Shown here: piece after piece, positions 42,727 to 49,818 of the stretch
How positions within the stretch are numbered: position 1 is the stretch's first letter
Layout of the letters: the number at the start of each line of letters is the position of its first letter
Assembly (NCBI GenBank): GCA_963723595.1
Contig: CAVRRQ010000003.1
Span: forward strand, 186,001-250,000
DNA length: 64,000 nt
Source of the DNA: RYN-230 sp963723595
GTDB lineage: Bacteria > Actinomycetota > Actinomycetes > Streptosporangiales > Streptosporangiaceae
Direction of reading: 5' to 3'
The notes under the pieces: generated by a model
The model's database searches: none
What the model was told of the DNA's origin: nothing
What the model saw: the letters and a program-made list of their open reading frames with translations, nothing else
Position numbers and translations under genes: made by a program

Positions 42727-43857
42727 CTAGGCCATCTCACGCGAGCGCGGCACGTGCAGCCGCACCTCGGTGCCGCTGCCGGGCTCGGAGGCGATGTGGA
42801 CCGAGCCGCCCAGATCACGGATCCGGCCCCGGATCGCGTGACTGATGCCCAGCCGCCCGTCCCCGGCGGCCTCGTCGAGCCGTCCCGGTGGTATCCCGGG
42901 CCCGTCGTCGCGGATGGTCACGGTGACCAGGTTCCCTTCGTCTTCGACCAGCACCCAGGCTTTGGCCGTGTCGCCGCAGTGCCGCCGCACGTTGTCGAGC
43001 GCGGCCCGGACCGCCGACGCGGCCTCGCGGGCGGCCTCGCTGGGCAGGCGCACCGGCTCGGCCGGGGTGACCACGGACACCGCCGCGGTCGTCTCCCGGG
43101 CCAGCAGGGTCCGCAGGTCGAGCTCGCCGAACGGGTACTCCTGCCTGGCCGCCGAGCCGATCAGGGTGCGCAGCGCGGTCTCCTGCTCGCCGGCCAGGCG
43201 GCCGATCTCGGCGGCTTCGCCGCCAGCCTCGGCTCCCCGGCGGTGCACGAGGGCCAGGACCTGCAGGACGGAGTCGTGGATGCCGCGGGCGATGCGGTCA
43301 CGTTCCCGGCTGGCCGCCTCGGTCTGGGCGGCCTGCTGCATCGCGAGTTCGGCCGCTGCGGCGAGCCGGGACACGTACCCGACCACCCAGCCGGCCAGCA
43401 GCAGGAGGATCGGGCCGTTCAGCGCGGAGGCGTTGAACGCGCCGGAGATGGGCTGGTGCCGCGCGATATCGCAGGCGCCCAGCACGGCTCCCGCGGCCAG
43501 CCCGGCGCGCCGCCCCGCGGCCACCGCCCAGGCCAGCACCGGCCCGGCCGCCCAGGTCGCGGTGACCGGCATGACCGGTCCGGTCACGGGCGCGCCGTTC
43601 TGCAGCCAGATCGTGGACAGCAGCGCGGCCGCCGTGACCGCCACGTCCGCGGTGAGCAGGCCGCGGGTCCGCCCGGCGGGCCGGGCGTAGGCGTACGTGG
43701 TGACCACAGTCCAGGCGGCCATCCCGGCCAGCACAACCCAGGCGAAAGGAAGCCGCCGGTATTCACCGCTGTCGACCACCAGCAGGACGGCCGCGTACCC
43801 GAGTGAGGCGAAGCGGAACGCCGCGATCGCCCGCCATAGCTGCGCCTGCAGGCCCAC
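42727..43857 (-). CDS. Sensor histidine kinase (MacS-like)
   Basis: The 376-residue kinase has about five N-terminal membrane segments (residues 10-175) and no large extracytoplasmic domain. The HisKA_3-like RDRIARGIHDSVLQVLALVH has phospho-acceptor His194. The HATPase domain has ALDNVRRHCG, DDGPGIPPG and GDGRLGISHAIRG. MacS-type kinases join the ligase-like short membrane module straight to the catalytic half and respond to envelope state. The response regulator gene follows 10 bases later. An inverted TACTCAG/CTGAGTA pair lies 45-65 bases upstream and may be an autoregulation site. Confidence 0.92.
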   Translation of the reverse strand: MGLQAQLWRAIAAFRFASLGYAAVLLVVDSGEYRRLPFAWVVLAGMAAWTVVTTYAYARPAGRTRGLLTADVAVTAAALLSTIWLQNGAPVTGPVMPVTATWAAGPVLAWAVAAGRRAGLAAGAVLGACDIARHQPISGAFNASALNGPILLLLAGWVVGYVSRLAAAAELAMQQAAQTEAASRERDRIARGIHDSVLQVLALVHRRGAEAGGEAAEIGRLAGEQETALRTLIGSAARQEYPFGELDLRTLLARETTAAVSVVTPAEPVRLPSEAAREAASAVRAALDNVRRHCGDTAKAWVLVEDEGNLVTVTIRDDGPGIPPGRLDEAAGDGRLGISHAIRGRIRDLGGSVHIASEPGSGTEVRLHVPRSREMA

Positions 43858-43901
43858 CGGATCAGTGTGGCAGCGGGAGCGGCAGTTCGCCTGGGTGCAC
43901 G

Positions 43902-43922
43902 TACTCAGTTTCCGGCTGAGTA
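43902..43922. promoter_or_regulatory. Inverted TACTCAG/CTGAGTA pair upstream of the kinase
   Basis: TACTCAG (43902-43908) and CTGAGTA (43916-43922) form a perfect 7-bp inverted repeat around TTTCCGG. It shares TGAGTA with the boxes at 39446-39483 and sits 45-65 bases before the kinase start, which fits binding by the encoded response regulator. Confidence 0.45.
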
Positions 43923-43988
43923 GCTACTGGGTGCAGTCGTTACGCGGTGCAGTATCTACTTACCCGGAATCTACGTACCCGGCGCGAG

Positions 43989-44792
43989 CTACCTGCCCGG
44001 CCCGGCGCTGGCCGGGCTGGCCGCCCACCGCAGCGTGAACTGGTCCAGGGTGTACCCCAGCGCGTTCAGCGTCGGCTGGATGAAGCTGCCGCGGATGGTC
44101 TGCGCGGCCTCGTGCTCGGCACTGCCGATCAGCGGGCGGGTGACCCCCGGCAGGTGAGTGGCCTTGTAGAAGGCGATCTGCTGCGCCTGGGGGTAGAGAA
44201 CGGACGGCGCGAACTGGGGCCGCAGCACCATCCCGCAGCCGAACCCCGGATACGTCCAGCTGTGCTGGGTGTCGATGGGCCGGGACGGGATGTTGTCGAT
44301 CGTGATGTCGTGCACGGTCTGCGGCAGCCGCGGCTGCGGCAGCACCATCGTGACCGAGACGTGGCCGGGCTTTCCGGCCGCCGGGCGGCTCAGCACCTGG
44401 AGCCGGTAGTGCCCGGCCGCCGGCTTCCACCAGGCCGGGCCCGGGTTGAGGTTCACCGTGGCGGACGCGTGCCCGACCGCGTAGAACGTGCTGGCGTACC
44501 AGCACGGCCAGGGCCCGATGTTCTTGGACACCTTCCGGGTGAAGTAGAAATCGAAGTTCGCCTGGCCGAGCGCGGGCTGGGAGATGCCCTCGATCTTCTG
44601 CAGCACCCACGGACCTAGATCGGTGTGGGTGGTGGTCCCGGCCGTGATGACCTGCCACGGCCACGCGAACCGCACGCTCGGCAGGTGCACGTTGAGGCCC
44701 ACCAGGTGCAGCGCCGCGGACAGCACGGCCAGGACCACGGACGCGATCGCCTTGCGGAAGATCAGGCCGCTGAGCACCAGCACCGCGGTCAC
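43989..44792 (-). CDS. Membrane-anchored outer protein, unknown function
   Basis: From GTG 44792 the product is 267 residues with one or two N-terminal membrane helices (about 2-40, LVLSGLIFRKAIASVVLAVL) and an extracytoplasmic domain. The domain shows WYASTFYAVGHASATVNLNP, AGHYRLQVLSRPAAGKPGHV, PIDTQHSWTYPGFGCGM, EHEAAQTIRGSFIQPTLNAL and a late LGYTLDQFTLRWAA. The last helix-strand (EAxxxxxxxLxxLGYxxxxFxLRW) recalls DUF4230-type sequence, but I am not sure. An in-frame extension upstream (GDGAPGPAGPPGPS) is possible. It may be the third gene of the minus-strand operon that starts at 49453. Confidence 0.65.
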   Translation of the reverse strand: MTAVLVLSGLIFRKAIASVVLAVLSAALHLVGLNVHLPSVRFAWPWQVITAGTTTHTDLGPWVLQKIEGISQPALGQANFDFYFTRKVSKNIGPWPCWYASTFYAVGHASATVNLNPGPAWWKPAAGHYRLQVLSRPAAGKPGHVSVTMVLPQPRLPQTVHDITIDNIPSRPIDTQHSWTYPGFGCGMVLRPQFAPSVLYPQAQQIAFYKATHLPGVTRPLIGSAEHEAAQTIRGSFIQPTLNALGYTLDQFTLRWAASPASAGPGR

Positions 44793-45101
44793 GATGATCC
44801 GGGTGCGCAGCCGGTGCGGGGCCGGCCGGGAGGGACCGGGGGGCCCGGCGGGCCCGGGGGCGCCATCCCCGCTCCGGCCGCTGGCGAGCCGGCCGGTGGC
44901 CAGCCGCCGGTGGCCAGCCGGCCGGTGCTTGCGAGCCGGTCGGCGCCGGCGCCGGGGCCATCGGTCCCCCGGGACCGGCGAGCACGGCCCGGCCCGATCC
45001 GTGCGCGGTGAGCAGGCTCACCAGGGCGAGCAGGATCCGGACCACAGGGTCCACCTTCTTTCCAGGGCAGCGGCGAATCGGGGCATGACGGCGGCCGCTC
45101 G
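44793..45101. other. GC-rich spacer, no confident gene
   Basis: The 309 bases hold short GC-rich direct repeats (GCCGGTGGCCAGCCG variants) and a minus-strand GTG at 45042 with AAGG 8 bases upstream, opening VRILLALVSLLTAHGSG. That could be the true N-terminus of the downstream membrane protein, in another frame and therefore needing a frameshift. I cannot show it. Confidence 0.4.
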
Positions 45102-45890
45102 CTAGACGGTTGCCGGGTAGTCGAGGCTCAGCACGATCGGCACGGCCCCGAACCGGCCGTGGAACCGGCCGCCCGGCCGGTCGCCGGTTCCGGGGGCGGT
45201 GATTCGGGGCCAGTGCATGCCGAGGTGATGCTCGGTCAGGCCCGCCACCGAGTACGGGAACTCCATGGCGGAGCAGTCCTGCGCTTTGAGCAGGCCCCCC
45301 CAGCGGAAGGCCGCGAACGCGTTGGCCAGGTCCCGCACGGACAGGTCCCCGCCCCGGGTCAGGTCGATTCCGTATACGGTGCGGGCCAGCTGGACCAGGT
45401 CGGCTGCGCAGCGCGCCAGCGCCGCGGACCGCTGGGTGTAACTGGTGCCGTCCGCGTTGACGGTGCCTAGCCTCTCGCCGTACACGGGCGAGCGCCGCGT
45501 CCGGGCTTCACACTGCATCCAGTCGCAGGCGGCCAGGAGCTGCCAGCTGATGCCGCGGAAGCTGGCCACGTCCCGGTACGTGGTCTCCTGGGCCAGCAGC
45601 GGGGCCTTGGCCGTTTCCACGAACGAGTTCAGGACGGCTCGGGGAATCCGCGGCTGGTAACGGCGCGCGCTGACCAGCGTGGCGCGGGCCGGGGCCGGCC
45701 CCGACCGCCCCGTGGCCGCGCGGCCGGCCGGCGGGCGGGCGGCCGGTACGGAGCGCACCCCCGGCGCGGGGCGGGCTGGCGCAGAGCGCACCTCTGGCGC
45801 GGGCCGGGCCACGGGCACGAATGGGGACTCCGGCCCGAAGCGGACCGCGGACGTCACCGGGCTCTCGGAGCCGGACTGGGTCACGGGCAC
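45102..45890 (-). CDS. Lysozyme/transglycosylase-like domain, probably 3' part of the wall hydrolase
   Basis: The frame has Pro/Ala/Arg-rich sequence to about residue 85 (with repeated TSAVRFGP), then a compact domain: LNSFVETAKAPLLAQETTYR, ISWQLLAACDWMQCEARTRR, YGERLGTVNADGTSYTQRSA, LARCAADLVQLARTVYGIDL, LANAFAAFRWGGLLKAQDCS, FPYSVAGLTEHHLGMHWP and a final VLSLDYPATV. The helical AACDWMQCEA block is reminiscent of soluble transglycosylases, which is inference. A one-base shift near 45897-45908 would join it to the Pro/Thr repeat linker behind the glucosaminidase (45957-48164); the TSAVRFGP motif occurs in both frames around the junction. Confidence 0.6.
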   Translation of the reverse strand: MPVTQSGSESPVTSAVRFGPESPFVPVARPAPEVRSAPARPAPGVRSVPAARPPAGRAATGRSGPAPARATLVSARRYQPRIPRAVLNSFVETAKAPLLAQETTYRDVASFRGISWQLLAACDWMQCEARTRRSPVYGERLGTVNADGTSYTQRSAALARCAADLVQLARTVYGIDLTRGGDLSVRDLANAFAAFRWGGLLKAQDCSAMEFPYSVAGLTEHHLGMHWPRITAPGTGDRPGGRFHGRFGAVPIVLSLDYPATV

Positions 45891-45956
45891 GAAAGGGGCC
45901 GCCCGGCCCGAAGCGCACCGCAGAAGTCGTCGCGCTTTCGGCTTGCGCCTGCGTGG

Positions 45957-48164
45957 TCACACCCGGGATGTCCGCCTGCGCGGATGATGCGGACGGAGCG
46001 ACCGCCGGTCCGGGGCTCGATGGCGTCGCGCCCGGCCGAGGGCTGGAGGTCCGCCTCGGCTGCGGGCTCGCCGTCCCGGTCGGCCGAGGGCTGCGGCTGC
46101 GGGTGGGCTCCGCGCGGCCGGTCCCGGTGGTCCGGGGGCTAGCCGTCCGTGTCGGCTGCGGGCTGCTGGTCGCCGTCGGCTGGGGGCTAGCGGTCCGGGA
46201 AGGCTCCGGGCCCGCGGACCGGGTGGGCCGGGGGCTAGCCGTCCGTGTCGGCTGCGGGCTGCTGGTCGCCGTCGGCTGGGGGCTGGCGGTCCGGCTGGGC
46301 TGCGGGCTGGCCGTCCTGGTCGGCTCAGGCGAGGCCGTCCGGGTCGGCTCAGGCGAGGCCGTCCGGGTCGGCGCGGGCCTGGGCTTCCGGGTCGGGGCCG
46401 GCTGGCGCTGCGCGGACCAGCGGACCCCGTGCGCTCCGCGGGTGCCGAGCGAGCGTCGCCCACCCCAGGGATGGTGGCGCTGCCGGGCTCCGCCGTGACG
46501 GCTCGCTGGGTCGCCTGGCCCTGCTCCGCCGCACCGTAGTGGTACAGGTCGTAGCGCAGCATGAGGGTGATCAGGTTCGACCCGTAGTTGGGGTCGGTGG
46601 CGTACACGCCCGTGAGCGCCTTGGCGAACTCATTGGGGCTCTGGCGGTGCGCCATGGCCTGCTGGTAGTAGCCGCTCTGAGCCAGCAGCCGGCCGTGATC
46701 GTCGATGCTCTCGGCGAGGTCGTGATAGACGCGGAAGGACGCTGAGGTGCTGACCGGCTGCCCGTTCACGTACTCCTGGGTGGGCAGCGGCACGCTGCCC
46801 GCCGGGCCGGTGCCCTTGATGCCGAACAGGTTGTGGTCCTGGGCGGCCAGCTGGCTCTGGCCCCACCCGGACTCGTCGATGGCCTGGGCGATCGTGACCG
46901 CGGCCGGGACCCCGTACCGGTGCTGGGCCGCTATCGCCCCCGGGGCAACTTCGCTGATGAACGCCCGCTGCGCCTGGGTCTGCGTCGGCGGCTTGTGCAC
47001 CGGCGACGGGTGGTGCCTGCGGTACGCGGACCCCGTCTTCCCCGGGACCAGGTCGGCCGCGTCGAGCCCGGGAATCGCCGCACCGCCCGGGGCAATTTTG
47101 TCCTTCTTCCCGGCCCGCACCGCCCTCCTGGCCGGCGCCATCGTCCCCGCGGCCGCCGCCGGCCCCGACCGGGGCGCCGGGACCAGGCCGGGGATAGCTG
47201 GGTCCGGGGCACCCGTGGCCGCCGGGGTGGCTGGCTCACTGCTGGCCGGCGACGCGGTGGCGGCGGGCGCCGCCGTGCTGGCGGGCTGAGTCGCCGTGGG
47301 TGCCGCTCCCGGAATGTCGGCCAGGGCGCCGTGGCCAGCGGTAACGCCGGGGTGCGACGTGCGGTGAGGTGCCCTGGAGGCCGGGGCCGGAGCCTGCGTG
47401 GCGTCGGACTGAGTCGCGCTGGGGACCGAGCCGTTGTTGACGAACCCGACCACGCCCGCGGCGGACAGTGGCTGCGGGTATTCGTGGGCGTTGACGGAGA
47501 AGTTGGGCAGCGAGTCCCCGCCGACGGTGCGCAGCACACCGCCCGCATCCTTGGTGACCACCTCCACGTGGCCGTTGAACAGCACCCAGTCGCCCGGCAG
47601 CGGCTGGTAGCCGTCGCCCAGCGGGTGCCACCGGTGATTGGCCTCAGCGTCCTGCTGGACCGAGATGATCCCCAGGGAGGCGGGGTTCGGCTCGACGCGC
47701 ACATCCGCCCAGCTGTGCAGGGGCCACGGATACGAACCCCCGCCGGAGACCCAGCTCTCCCGGCCCACCACCTGGGCGCCCAGCTCCAGGGTGAGGCTGG
47801 CGAAAGCCGCACACGATTCGCCATGGTCAGCCCCGTCGGCACTGTCGTGCTGCCAGATGATCGCCTCCATCTCGGCCGGGCTCTTGGTCTGGGCCATCCG
47901 CAGGTAGTAGTCGGCGACGTGGACGATGGCGGCCCGCAGCATCGCGTCATGGCTGGGCGCCGCCTGCGGGGTCTGCGGGGACTGCGCCGCCCGGGCCGAC
48001 TGCCGGAGCGCGACCAGGTTCAGCGGCATGCTGGACGGCGAGCTGATATCGGCGGCCGCCTTCGGGACGAAGGCGAACCCGGTGACGGCTCCGCCCACGC
48101 TGAGGCTCACCAGCGCCGTCATCTGCTGCCACCGTGGCCGGCCTGCCGAAGGCAACGAGTTCAC
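45957..48164 (-). CDS. Bifunctional muralytic protein: CHAP-like amidase plus glucosaminidase
   Basis: The protein starts at ATG 48164 with an export signal (hydrophobic about 15-35, AAA). A CHAP/NlpC-like Cys-His domain follows (about 55-235: Cys in DHGESCAAFASL, LPGDWVLFNGHVEVVTKDAG with His), then a Pro/Ala/Thr linker. A glucosaminidase (FlgJ/mannosyl-glycoprotein endo-GlcNAcase) domain spans about 405-560 with IAQAIDESGWGQSQLAAQDH, LFGIKGTGP and DPNYGSNLITLM. Glu in DESGWG is the expected acid. After GSATIPGVGD the frame turns Arg-rich. One base fewer at GGGG (CCCC 46425-46428) gives a Thr/Ser/Pro repeat linker instead. Upstream on the same strand is the single-helix protein 48275-49453. 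Confidence 0.75.
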   Translation of the reverse strand: MNSLPSAGRPRWQQMTALVSLSVGGAVTGFAFVPKAAADISSPSSMPLNLVALRQSARAAQSPQTPQAAPSHDAMLRAAIVHVADYYLRMAQTKSPAEMEAIIWQHDSADGADHGESCAAFASLTLELGAQVVGRESWVSGGGSYPWPLHSWADVRVEPNPASLGIISVQQDAEANHRWHPLGDGYQPLPGDWVLFNGHVEVVTKDAGGVLRTVGGDSLPNFSVNAHEYPQPLSAAGVVGFVNNGSVPSATQSDATQAPAPASRAPHRTSHPGVTAGHGALADIPGAAPTATQPASTAAPAATASPASSEPATPAATGAPDPAIPGLVPAPRSGPAAAAGTMAPARRAVRAGKKDKIAPGGAAIPGLDAADLVPGKTGSAYRRHHPSPVHKPPTQTQAQRAFISEVAPGAIAAQHRYGVPAAVTIAQAIDESGWGQSQLAAQDHNLFGIKGTGPAGSVPLPTQEYVNGQPVSTSASFRVYHDLAESIDDHGRLLAQSGYYQQAMAHRQSPNEFAKALTGVYATDPNYGSNLITLMLRYDLYHYGAAEQGQATQRAVTAEPGSATIPGVGDARSAPAERTGSAGPRSASRPRPGSPGPRRPGRPRLSRPGRPRLSRPGRPARSPAGPPAPSRRRPAARSRHGRLAPGPPGPRARSLPGPLAPSRRRPAARSRHGRLAPGPPGPAARSPPAAAALGRPGRRARSRGGPPALGRARRHRAPDRRSLRPHHPRRRTSRV
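46010..46400. repeat. 24-nt and 96-nt repeats coding for a TRTASPQP-type linker
   Basis: In the restored minus frame the region encodes about sixteen octapeptides of the TRTASPQP type. One 54-base block (GGGGCTAGCCGTCCGTGTCG...) at about 46135-46188 recurs 96 bases further at about 46231-46284. Period 24 keeps the frame; 96 is four units. Confidence 0.75.
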
Positions 48165-48274
48165 CTCTTCCGTGCGAACAGGGGATCCTGGCGGATATCC
48201 GGGGCGGCGTTTCTGGGGCCGCTGCTAATTTCGTGAACGCCAATGCGGGGCGCGTGGCCTTGAGAGTGGTCACG

Positions 48275-49453
48275 TCAGGCCGCCAGGGTCTCGTTTCCCA
48301 GGCGCCTGAGAATGGCCTGAACTTGCGGATTACCGGGGTTATCCGCATTCGAGAACAGCACCGCAGCGTCGTGAGCCTCCGCGGCCGACGCGCCGACGAT
48401 CCATTTCCGGTACACGTCAGAAACCAGGTTCGCCTGGCCCCGCGGACCGCTCACCGGGCGGCCGCACAGACCCGGGAATCCCTGGCGGGACGTGACCACC
48501 CCGGAACCGGTGTAGCGCAGGCAGTTCCCGGAATTGCTCTCCAGACCCGACTGGACCACGGGATTGCCATTGGTGCCGGTCACCGTGGCGCCGCCGATGA
48601 TGTCGTTGATGGCGCGCGCGGCCACCGCGATGCTGTCGACCGGGTTGGCGGGGTCGTACGGGTGGTGCAGGTTCAGCGATGCGGCCACCGCCCCGCCCTG
48701 GCTGGGCGTAATGGGCTCGAGGCCCTGCCGGCCGGTCTTGGTGTCCGCAAAATTGGGATTGTCGTTGCTGGTCAGCAGCGCGAAGACCCACAGGATCTGC
48801 CGTGAGGCCTTGGCGCAGGCGAAATTCACCTGGCCGGGTTCGGAGACCACATCAGGGTTCTGGCAGGCTTTGGTGATCTCCACCTGGACGCTGGCCACAC
48901 TGGCCGGCCAGGACGCCCCGCCACTGGTGATGATGACGGCCAGGACGGTGACCAGGACAACCGCGGCGCCGGAGATGGCGAGGGTACTGCGCCGGGAAAG
49001 CCGGCGCCGGTACGCGCTCTGCCGTCCATGACTGGCTATTCCCAGGGTCGGATCCGGCGCGTGAACCTGGTCATCCGGTGCGCCATCCAGGCCATCCCCG
49101 TCCTCCGGTGCGCTATCCGGAACATAGGCCTCGTCTGCCGGATACCTGATGCCGAATCGGGGTCCGTCGCCCACGAAAGGCGGCTCATCGGCGGAGTAAT
49201 AGGGCAGCGCGTCCGGCTCGTAATGAGCATGCGCCGGGACACCGCCGCGGCGGGGAATGAGCTCCTCCGCCGGCCCGGGATACACGGGAATCTGGTCAGC
49301 CAGGGCGGCGCGGCGATGGGCGGCCCGGGTGAGCTGGCGCTCTAGTGACACGCGGGCTTCCGAAAGCTCCCTTTCGAGTTCCTCCGTGGTTTTCTTCAGG
49401 TCGGCGAGCCGCTGGCTGTTCTGGCGGATCATGTCTTCGAATTGTGTGGTCAC
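48275..49453 (-). CDS. Single-helix membrane protein with coiled-coil start and outer domain
   Basis: The 392-residue protein starts at ATG 49453 with a cytoplasmic coiled coil (about 2-50: DMIRQNSQRLADLKKTTEEL), a charged Pro/Asp/Tyr-rich stretch, a membrane helix at about 158-180 (STLAISGAAVVLVTVLAVII) and an outer domain. Conserved-looking outer blocks are VQVEITKACQNPDVV, FACAKASRQILWVFALLTSN, SLNLHHPYDPANPVDSIAVA and GNCLRYTGSG. Four cysteines suggest disulphides. I recognise no family. It lies 110 bases upstream of the muralytic gene on the same strand, so it may anchor or regulate it. Tandem LexA-like boxes lie about 196 bases upstream of its start. Confidence 0.7.
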   Translation of the reverse strand: MTTQFEDMIRQNSQRLADLKKTTEELERELSEARVSLERQLTRAAHRRAALADQIPVYPGPAEELIPRRGGVPAHAHYEPDALPYYSADEPPFVGDGPRFGIRYPADEAYVPDSAPEDGDGLDGAPDDQVHAPDPTLGIASHGRQSAYRRRLSRRSTLAISGAAVVLVTVLAVIITSGGASWPASVASVQVEITKACQNPDVVSEPGQVNFACAKASRQILWVFALLTSNDNPNFADTKTGRQGLEPITPSQGGAVAASLNLHHPYDPANPVDSIAVAARAINDIIGGATVTGTNGNPVVQSGLESNSGNCLRYTGSGVVTSRQGFPGLCGRPVSGPRGQANLVSDVYRKWIVGASAAEAHDAAVLFSNADNPGNPQVQAILRRLGNETLAA

Positions 49454-49818
49454 TGTCTCACCTCTAGCGTGCGGCCGTACCGGTTGAGGCCCCGGTGCCC
49501 GGCCGGGGATCCGTCCATCAGTTCAGTGATCGTCGGGTAGCCGAGAGCGACGACGGGGCCCCGGCCGCTGGCAGCGGCCGGGACTGCGGCGGACCCTGAG
49601 CTGCCCCCGTGCAGCTCCAGCCCGGCGGGCCGAAGGTCTGGCGGCTATTAGAACACATGTGCGATGCTGATGTGAAGTCACAATCTGTTCGAACGCATGT
49701 TCTAGAACGGAGGCGGGGTCCTCGTGCGCCGGATCGTGAGAGGTGGGTCGTCATGCCCGGGCTCAGGGTAGGGCGGTGGATCGGCGCGGGGCTGGGCCGC
49801 ACGGCGGCGGCGGGCCTG
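49454..49818. other. Intergenic region with two LexA-like boxes
   Basis: No gene that I can support lies in these 365 bases. TCGAACGCATGTTCTA (49689-49704) and the weaker TAGAACACATGTGCGA (49649-49664) are 24 bases apart; the rest holds short minus-strand frames without recognisable sequence. Confidence 0.5.
49649..49704. promoter_or_regulatory. Tandem LexA (SOS) box-like sites
   Basis: The right site has the full GAAC-N4-GTTC core (GAACGCATGTTC); the left keeps GAAC-N4-GTGC with the same ACATG centre. Both resemble the actinobacterial LexA consensus TCGAAC-N4-GTTCGA. They are about 196 bases upstream of the 49453 start on the minus strand; on the plus strand no likely gene begins nearby. 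Confidence 0.55.

Noticed and set aside
45957..49453. Prophage lysis module
   Set aside because: There is no holin, capsid, portal, terminase or integrase gene nearby; wall hydrolases alone are common in actinobacterial chromosomes.
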